Assembly: GCA_009760855.2 (NCBI GenBank)
Contig: WPIO01000016.1
Coordinates: 1-64,000, forward strand
DNA: 64,000 bases
Reading direction: 5' to 3'
Source of the DNA: Cristatella mucedo
Taxonomy: Eukaryota; Bryozoa; Phylactolaemata; Cristatellidae
Of the stretch, positions 57,020 to 64,000 are shown one piece after another (positions within the stretch are counted from its first letter, which is position 1; every line of letters begins with the position of its first letter). Position numbers and translations under genes: made by a program. The notes below the pieces were generated by a model that worked only from the letters and a program-made list of their open reading frames with translations, did no database searches and was not told where the DNA came from.

Positions 57020-57840
57020 AACCTTACGGGTGAATTTCGGTGTGCATCCGACCAGCTGCAGAAGCAGAAGATTCTCTGACATCCGGCGGAAGTAGAAGCT
57101 CCCAGCACTTACGAAGATACCTAATATTGAGTCCCGAAACATTGAGATCGATGCACTGCTTGATCAGGAGCCCACGCAGGTCGGTGAGAAGTAGTGTAGC
57201 GTGTCGCATTTGACGCTCATAACCAAAAAGCCTGGCTGATGCAGATTTTTAACCAACTTTAAGCGCATGACATGCACAGGCCGGTAGACTAGCAAGCAGT
57301 GAATTACAGAAGTCGATACGGGACGTCACAAATGCGTGGACCAATTAAGATGTATTTTCCCTATCCACACAAATCCGAATTGTAGCGATTTTATGCATTT
57401 GAAAGTCGGCAGATTTGACTGTGTGTCTGGTGTGGTCGTCTAGTTAAAGATCGCCTTGGAACAGGACACCGAGATTTCGTACACATGCTGCAGATGGTAG
57501 GCTGGCTCGGCCTATTTTGATAAATTTTTCCATTCTTTGAATGACTAGGTTTGCCTATAGCTAGAAAATTACTTCTACGGTTGCTAAATTTAAGAATGTT
57601 GTTGCCATCCATGTGTGAGTGTTATCAATACATGCTGCAGCTGCAAAGGAGTTGAGAGAGAGAGAGCTCGACAGACCGGAAGGATGGGAGGGATTCAAGC
57701 AGCAGGTACTGCTGCTGTAGCGTGTCATCTGCAAAGGGAAACGGAAGCCCATAATGTGCTTGGCAATTACATAGGCAAGAGGTTGAGTACACATTGCGCG
57801 ATGAATTGGATCAAGCACGTAGCCATTGTGTGCTACCTCA
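57020..57840 (-). mobile_element. LINE RT and C-terminal domain, degenerate
   Basis: Read leftward: PLAYVIAKHIMGFRF (57750), a frame-shifted YADD region, HTWMATTFLNLA (57600), then RNLGV-like and ADLRGLLIKQCIDLNV (57150). It is the same order as 30633-31058 followed by 30000-30572, but of family A type and heavily mutated. Confidence 0.72.
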
Positions 57841-58190
57841 TTCGCTTTACTTTTGCTGCAAAGGGAAACGCAATAAAATTCTGAGTAATGTAATGCTTGA
57901 TAAACAACATGAATAACATGGTTAGGGGTGACATGCACAGGGTCAGCATGCAAGTGTGGTTAGTGGCAGCATGCGCAATGTCAGCACGCATAAGCAGATG
58001 AATGAAGGACGAATCACTAGGACCCACTAAATGCTTTAATAAATATGTGTGTTTTTTAGTTATTTTCAAATGCGGACAAGTCAGAGGATGTCGTTATGCA
58101 AGTCAGGAGTGATTTCCAGGCTTTGGGAGCATGCGAACTAAATGTACGGTCTCCAAATGATTTGACGTTTGCATGCTGTATTGGTAAACT
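57840..58190 (-). mobile_element. LINE family A 3' region
   Basis: CTTTTGCTGCAAAGGGAAACG, GGTTAGGGGTGACATGCAC, GGTCAGCATGCAAGTGTGGT and the coding end up to the SYAPKA-type block, minus orientation. The terminal hairpin is missing on its left. Confidence 0.82.
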
Positions 58191-58199
58191 TTTCGCTTC

Positions 58200-58925
58200 C
58201 GAAGAGACTTCAAGCTTCGGTGACTTTGTATTCCAATTAGTATTATTAAATACTTAATATTGCATAAATATGAAAATACATGTATATTTATTATATATCA
58301 TTATAAAAATAAATATTCATTTTATTATTGTTATGATTACTAAATAATAATATGAAGTGGATTAGAGTTGATTTTCAAGAAGACTTTGAGCAACGAACTT
58401 CTTCAATAATAAATCTTAGCGTCCGAGTGAAAGTTGTTACCGATACGAGCCGCGGCTTAGCAACAGATCACCAAACAAGCTACCCGTACCCCTATTTAAC
58501 TCTCGAGTTAATCTGAAAAAGAATTGACGGTGAGTTGTAAACGAAAGTGCAGTTGAAGTTTCCGCCACTCAATGTTCTCCTTCGGACTCGAGCGACTCAT
58601 TGAAAAAAGAGGAAAATGGAGTGGCCGTGTGGCCTTGACTTTTTGTGACCTTGATATTCTTTTCGAAGAAGGGTCAAACTTGTTGCTTCTCCATTGAAAA
58701 TCTTAGGCAAAGCTCAAAGATGGAGCGGTTCACTTTTGGCGTTTCATATATACAATGCATTGTGCGGAGGAACACACGACGCGTAGTGACGCACGATGCG
58801 TAGTGACGTATGAGACGAGGAGTGACGTATCGCGCTGCTGCGGCAGCGACGACAGAGCGCTCTTGATTCTTTCTTATCCTGAGATTTTTACGAGGTGTGC
58901 TTAAATATTTTGAATCTTAACGACG
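58200..58925. other. AT-rich spacer with a TGACGT cluster
   Basis: 58240-58345 is almost pure A/T. At 58785-58835, TGACGC, TGACGT and TGACGT lie about 22-27 bases apart (GTAGTGACG and GAGTGACGTATC), resembling CRE/ATF sites. No gene follows in either direction. Confidence 0.3.
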
Positions 58926-58929
58926 GGTA

Positions 58930-59445
58930 AAGCCGAAAAGCCGGCGGTACTCTGCCTAGCCTGCTGGGGCTATAGATCTGATAGGTAGGATGGAGCCAAA
59001 GAATCGAGGAACCTTAAGTTGAGCGACATTGACCTTGAAGTCGATGCGTTGCTTGACTGGGAGCCAGTGCTGGTCGGCGAGAAGTAGTGCGACGAGGCAA
59101 GTACGACGCTCACGACAAACAAGCTTGGCTGCAGAGTTTTGCATCAGTTGCAAGCGTCTGATTGCACAGGCCGGTAGGAAAGCAAGCAGTGAGTTACAGA
59201 AAGTCAAGAGGCAATGTCATAAACGCACGGACCAATTTAGATGTGGTATCAATGTCTAAACAAGCCCGAATTTTAGCAATGGAATGTAATTGAAAGTAGG
59301 TAGACTTGACTATGGAGCTGTTGTGGTCATCTAATGAAAGGTCCCTTTGGAACATGATACCTAGATTTCGTGCAGATTCAACATGAGATATGCTGGCAGG
59401 GCAGACAGTGACTGTTAAACTTTCCCATGTCTGAATCACCAAACT
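58930..59445 (-). mobile_element. LINE family A body
   Basis: Open segments 59194-59442 (SARNLGIMFQRDLSLDDHNS, SIAKIRACLDIDTTSKLVRA) and 58956-59207 (FCNSLLAFLPACAIRRLQLM, HWLPVKQRIDFKV), joined by one frameshift. It covers the region between the RT palm and the C-terminus. Confidence 0.88.
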
Positions 59446-61847
59446 CTTCTTGCATTGACTGGCTCCGTCCCGACAATCGCTAGCGGACAGCCTGCCCCCT
59501 CACTCGCTTTCAGACAAAACTCGTTCGGCAACTACCGACGACGGTGCCGAAACGGAGTTGGAAACGAAGTAGGAACGTCTGAGCGAGCGTCGTCCTACCC
59601 TTAAAAATCAAGTGCAATATTATTAAATAACTAGCTGGGGCCGCGAGGTTGACCGATGAGCTGTAATCACTCAGCATGCTGCTCCTACCACGACTATAGG
59701 GTTAACCTGGGATGATAGCGTTTACCCGCGAGATGATACCAATAACCTTATTTACGATTCTACTACGACGGCTCCATCCTCTTACTTTACGCTCTCGGAC
59801 AGGTTTGTGGCACATAGTCGGCCTGGCTCAATCTTAGGGCGCACAAGATCTGCTCAGGATGAAACGCCTCTGTCTGAGAGCGTTGGGCAAGAAGGCACAG
59901 CCGTCGCAGTAGGATGATGTGTTGATTGGTATCGGCTGTCCTGTACGCCCTACAGCCCCGGCTAGCAATTTCGGGATAGGGCAACGCTCGCCCGAGGTCG
60001 CTGTCGCCGCCAGCGGTCCTAGAGTTACTGGACGGGTTTCCGTGAGAACAAGAAAGCAGGCTGAAAAGCACCCGCGTCAACTGGGACGCAGTCCTCACGA
60101 TAGACGGTTCCCGCGAGAACGTAAGAGGTCTCTGAAGAGCACCAGCGTTCTCGAGCTGTGAGCAAGATGACGCAGCGGTCGCAGTGGGACCAGCAGGTTG
60201 ATTAATGTCGGCTGGCCTGTCAACCCAATTGTCCCGCCAAGTTATATAATGGTAGGGCGACGCTCGCTCAGAGGTTCCTTCTTCGTTTTCGGCTGTGTTC
60301 CGACGCCGCCGCCGACGCCGGTAGGGATTTGCCGATAAGATTTAGAAGTAGTTCGGGGTACTGCACGAGGACTTCCCGCCTTCACGGAAACGGAAGTGGA
60401 AGCAAAGCGGAGAGTTGTCCAGTCGCGGGGTCAAGGTTTTCGTTCGGGCTCCGACCTATTTTGGTCGTTCCCAGCAGTGGACGGAGGTTACGCCGCCGCA
60501 TTCGGCCGTAGGTTATAGCCGCTCAGTTAGCGGGAGGTTACTCCTACTCCGCCGAGCGGAGTACTACGATTCTACTACGACGGGTCCATCCTCTTGCTTC
60601 TACGCACTAGGTTGACAGGTTTTTTATGCTGGACATTTCTTGGGCGCCCTTGAATTGAGTCAGGCCGACGCTGAGCTACACTAACTAGTGCTATCAATTG
60701 CACGAATGTTGGTGAATTTCACAAACAGACGTGGGGTGCCTTCTATGTAGATGGGTTTAGAGCTAAGGCTGCAACGGATAAGCACCCATGTTAAAAGAGT
60801 TTCTCCGAATGCCTCAACGAGTAAGTCGAGACAACGCGCGTTAGCCAGTTACTTCGGCCGCGGGGTGCAGTATTTGGCTCCAGGATTTTGATTGGTCAGC
60901 TCGTCCGACTGGGAACCAAAAAGTAGAATTAACTTCTCCTTCGCGAGATTCGGCCGACTTGGCTCTTTCCACCAAACATGTGGTCACGCTCGACGACGTA
61001 GTACCTCAAAGCAGAAGGAAATCTGTCTGGAGGAAAGTCGATAGTGTAAGCCCCGCTCTACGGGATGCGACAGCTCGCATGAGGCAGAAGCAGCAACCGG
61101 TAAGAGAACAATAATTCATTTGTATAACTTTGGCATGAGGGCCAGTGTCAAAAGGTCTAACGTGATACGACGAAAAAAACAGTTGCGGCGGACTGCCTTA
61201 CCATCGGGGCTACTAGCGGCAGCAGTCGCTGCATCCAGGCACCCATACGACCAAACAGGTGGTCTGCTAGCGTCTACCCCCTACCTCCCCCCCCCCCCAG
61301 CTGACAGGCTGCAGGTCAGCGTATCTTGAACCGGTAATTATATATTTAAATAATATGTATATATATATATATAAACAAGACGATTTGCCTATCTAAAGAC
61401 ATTCATTTGCTACCAAAGCTGTAACACAATCACGTGGAGAGAGTCGTGAAATCCTGTCATACACCGTAGGTTTAGGTGTGACTCTCAGCCAGTTTCTGCT
61501 GCTGCATTATTGCTTATCGAAGTTCCTTTGAAGTAAGTTAATATATTTCTCATAGTATATTTCATAAGTCGTCAGTCCGTGCGTATCGAAGTCTGGTGGT
61601 AGAGTTGATCTTCCTTAGACAGGCGCCAGTTCGCTTTATTACTAGAGTGGTAACCGAATGCCAAGTCAGGGATTAGTGGGAGTGCTCTAAGATTTCTCGA
61701 CTGGCGGGTAGATTGAGATGATTGATTTGAATCGACTTAGGAGCATATTTTCAAAAGAGCGAGCTGTTCCCCACCTGCATTTATGCTGCTAGTGACTCCG
61801 TAAAACTGCACTTCCGGCTTGTAACCGACCCAGTTCAAACGCATCGA

Positions 61848-61915
61848 TCGTGTAGGTGTATGGTGCTCTCACTCCACGACCCAGATCGTGGGTTTGAGTC
61901 CTGATGCAGGCAATT
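61848..61915 (+). repeat. tRNA-like SINE head, second copy
   Basis: GTAGGTGTATGGTGCTCTCA and GTGGGTTTGAGTCCTGATGC, with a better B box than the 45784 copy. A LINE interrupts its tail. Confidence 0.35.
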
Positions 61916-61924
61916 CTGTGTGGC

Positions 61925-62400
61925 ATCTCTCAGATCTACTCTCCCACCTGGCCAAGCAGCGTACCACCCGCTTTTCAGAATCCAACAGTCTACTGATACC
62001 TCGTACAAACCTCAAATCCTTTGGAGACCGTGCATCTAGTTTGTATGCTCCCAAAGCCTGGCACTCCCTCCCGAATTGAGTCAGAACATCCCCTGACTTG
62101 ACGACATTTAAAAAGAACTTAAAAACACTATTTAGGACAACATTTAGTGGGTCCCTGTGATTCAACTTTCACGTGCTTATGCGTGCTGACACTGTGCATG
62201 CTGCCACTAACCACATTTGCATGCTGACCCTGTGCATGTCACCCCTAACCATATTATTCATTATGTTTATTTATCAAGCATGATATTACTCACCATTCAA
62301 TTGCATTTCCCTTTGCAGCAAATGTAAAACGCCTAGAAAGAGATTGAGTTCTCTGGGGGCACTTTATCAAGTGCATTATTATTATTATTATTACTAATCT
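61925..62400 (+). mobile_element. LINE family A 3' end
   Basis: Coding end from TTCAGAATCCAACAGTCTAC through a LKTLFRTTFSG-type end, 3' UTR, hairpin AACGCCTAGAAAGAGATTGA and (ATT)n. It is absent from the duplicate at 45850, so it inserted after the duplication. Confidence 0.9.
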
Positions 62401-63717
62401 TATTATATCTCGACACGTGCATGATGCTGTTGAATCAGCTAGTGTTGAACCTGTAACTCCTAGCTTTGATATAGTTGTGTAGAATTCCTGACTTGGATAA
62501 ACATATACATACACCTCGCATAGATATATAACAGATCTGTCTTGAGGTGTTAAGAAATAATTTAGTCTGTGCTTGGGTCTGTAAATACTGTATGAATCTG
62601 TGTGTAGTCATCACCACAACCATAACAATCACAGTGAAGAAAGATTTTTACGTTGAACCTGACGTTGATTCAATCTGTTAGATTAGTTCTGCTGGATAAA
62701 ATGCAGGTTTTTGTATTATTCATCATCAAGTCCATCTAGACTGCCAGCATACACACTGCTTTTGTGCAAGTCTTACTGGAGCGCTCGTCAGCCTGCCCGA
62801 ACGGTACTAGAACAGCAGTGCTTTTGGTCTATGGCTAATTATAGAGCCTATGTGGCTAAAAGTTAACCAGTGAACAATTATAATGTAAATCACTCAGAGG
62901 ATCATTATCCGGCATTTATTTGTTTTCCCACAAACTCATTGTCCTGGCAGTCTAGTCGCCAAAAACAAGCCTGGCTTTTACCCTCCTCCTGCCTGTCTGG
63001 TCGCCGAGAACAATCTGGGCTATAATTTCTATACAGATGGAACACTACCGCACCTGATCTTGTTTTACTTTAAGCACCTGTAACGTTGCTTCCCTTGTCA
63101 GTTGCAATGTCCCATGCAGTCTCTCCGTGGTATCTGGTTATCCAGTTCCATGATGACTTTTAGCTGAGTGACTACACGTCCTATATTGTCGAGTCTGCCT
63201 ACTTTCAGTTGCTTCTCATTGCGAAATTCTGACCTACGAAGCATTTATATTTAATTTTTAATTTCGCAAGGGCTTCTTAACCTCACTACTTCCAGATCTT
63301 GATGCCTGTGCAATGCGATGGTTACCGTTGTCGTGAACTGAAATTTTATCTAAGTAACACTGTAAAAATTATATTTGCAGTTAAAGACATAATAAGCAAG
63401 CTGGTATATGTATTTGCGACATATGCATTCTCTTCAGCATTATCAAGTGCCTAGGAAGTTACATGCTTGCCCTGTATTTTGTTCAACAGAGTAACAATCA
63501 ATCCATTAACATGTGCTTGTTTTATCCAAGCCTACCTGTGACATGCTATCTGTGCAAGCAGATTGGCCTGGTAGCTGCCAGCCATACTTATTTTTAACCT
63601 TGCATGTTATCTATGTGAGCATCTTGCTGTAGTATCAGTTCTTTATGTATGGGAAGGTACGATATTTATTTCTGAGTGATTAGAAAGTGTATTTATTGTC
63701 AAAACCGCACAATGTTT

Positions 63718-63795
63718 TGTTTGTGTGTGTGTGTGTGCGCGCGCGCGAGCATGTGTGTGAGCGTGTGTGCATGTGTGTATAAGTGTGCGTGTCTG
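63718..63795. repeat. (GT)n microsatellite
   Basis: GTGTGTG, a GCGCGC core, then an imperfect GTGTGAGCGTGTG run. Counterpart of 47695-47745. Confidence 0.93.
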
Positions 63796-64000
63796 TGTTG
63801 AAATGCTGACAGTGTATGCTGCCAGTAATCATACACGATCGCATGTGATAATGTGCATGTAACCTCCTACCGAGGTATGCTTGTTGTCATTGAGCATGCT
63901 ACCACTAACCATTCGGAATGCCGACTAAGGTAGAGCCTCTCTGCTTATTTTGCTCTACCTCTCGGCAGCTTTTGATGATAGCAAAATCCGATTTGAGGGC

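Larger units (their letters stand above)
59440..64000. repeat. Segmental duplication 2, copy 2
   Basis: Counterpart of 43640-48000, continuing to the window edge. It differs by an extra block near 60250-60600 and a LINE family A 3' end at 61925-62400. Confidence 0.8.

Overview
The window is animal nuclear DNA, most likely from an invertebrate. It has a spliced RING/B-box (TRIM-type) gene, dozens of LINE fragments, long simple repeats and diverged segmental duplications. I cannot name the species from sequence alone; a sponge or another early-branching metazoan would fit, but that is a guess.

The main feature is a roughly 28.3 kb AT-rich insertion (about 7672-35972) bounded by imperfect terminal inverted repeats of about 110-120 bp. 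It carries the hallmark genes of a Polinton/Maverick (adintovirus-like) element. From left to right these are: a protein-primed family B DNA polymerase with an endonuclease VII-like insert; a run of small unknown genes; three minus-strand phage-tail-fibre-like genes; small membrane proteins; an HNH-AP2 endonuclease; an adenain-type cysteine protease; a 4 kb satellite made of 60-bp units; a CxxC/CxxC zinc ribbon; an FtsK/A32-type packaging ATPase; penton-like and minor-capsid-like proteins; the major capsid protein; a YqaJ-like exonuclease; a fourth fibre gene; a zinc-finger protein; a retroviral-type integrase; and two more minus-strand genes. Together this is a full set for replication, integration, packaging and particle assembly. 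The copy is dead: nearly every large gene has frameshifts and stops, at least four LINE copies sit inside it, and the integrase and exonuclease each carry Lys where their families have a catalytic Glu. Several small genes are still open. Many genes start 3-8 bases after a shared TATAG-type motif, which looks like an element-specific promoter.

The flanks (1-7.6 kb and 36-64 kb) are mostly repeats. Two LINE families recur. Family A ends in a stem-loop plus (ATT)n; family B ends in (ACATT)n. The one convincing host gene is on the plus strand: exon 1 at 50731-51826 (RING, two B-boxes, coiled coil) and exon 2 at 54538-55436 (probable beta-propeller), joined across a phase-1 intron. A second copy of intron end plus exon 2 lies at 3440-5830 without its first exon. 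A second duplication pairs 43.6-48.0 kb with 59.4-64.0 kb.

Coordinates of open reading segments are exact to within a base. Borders of decayed genes, LINEs and duplications are approximate, set by eye.
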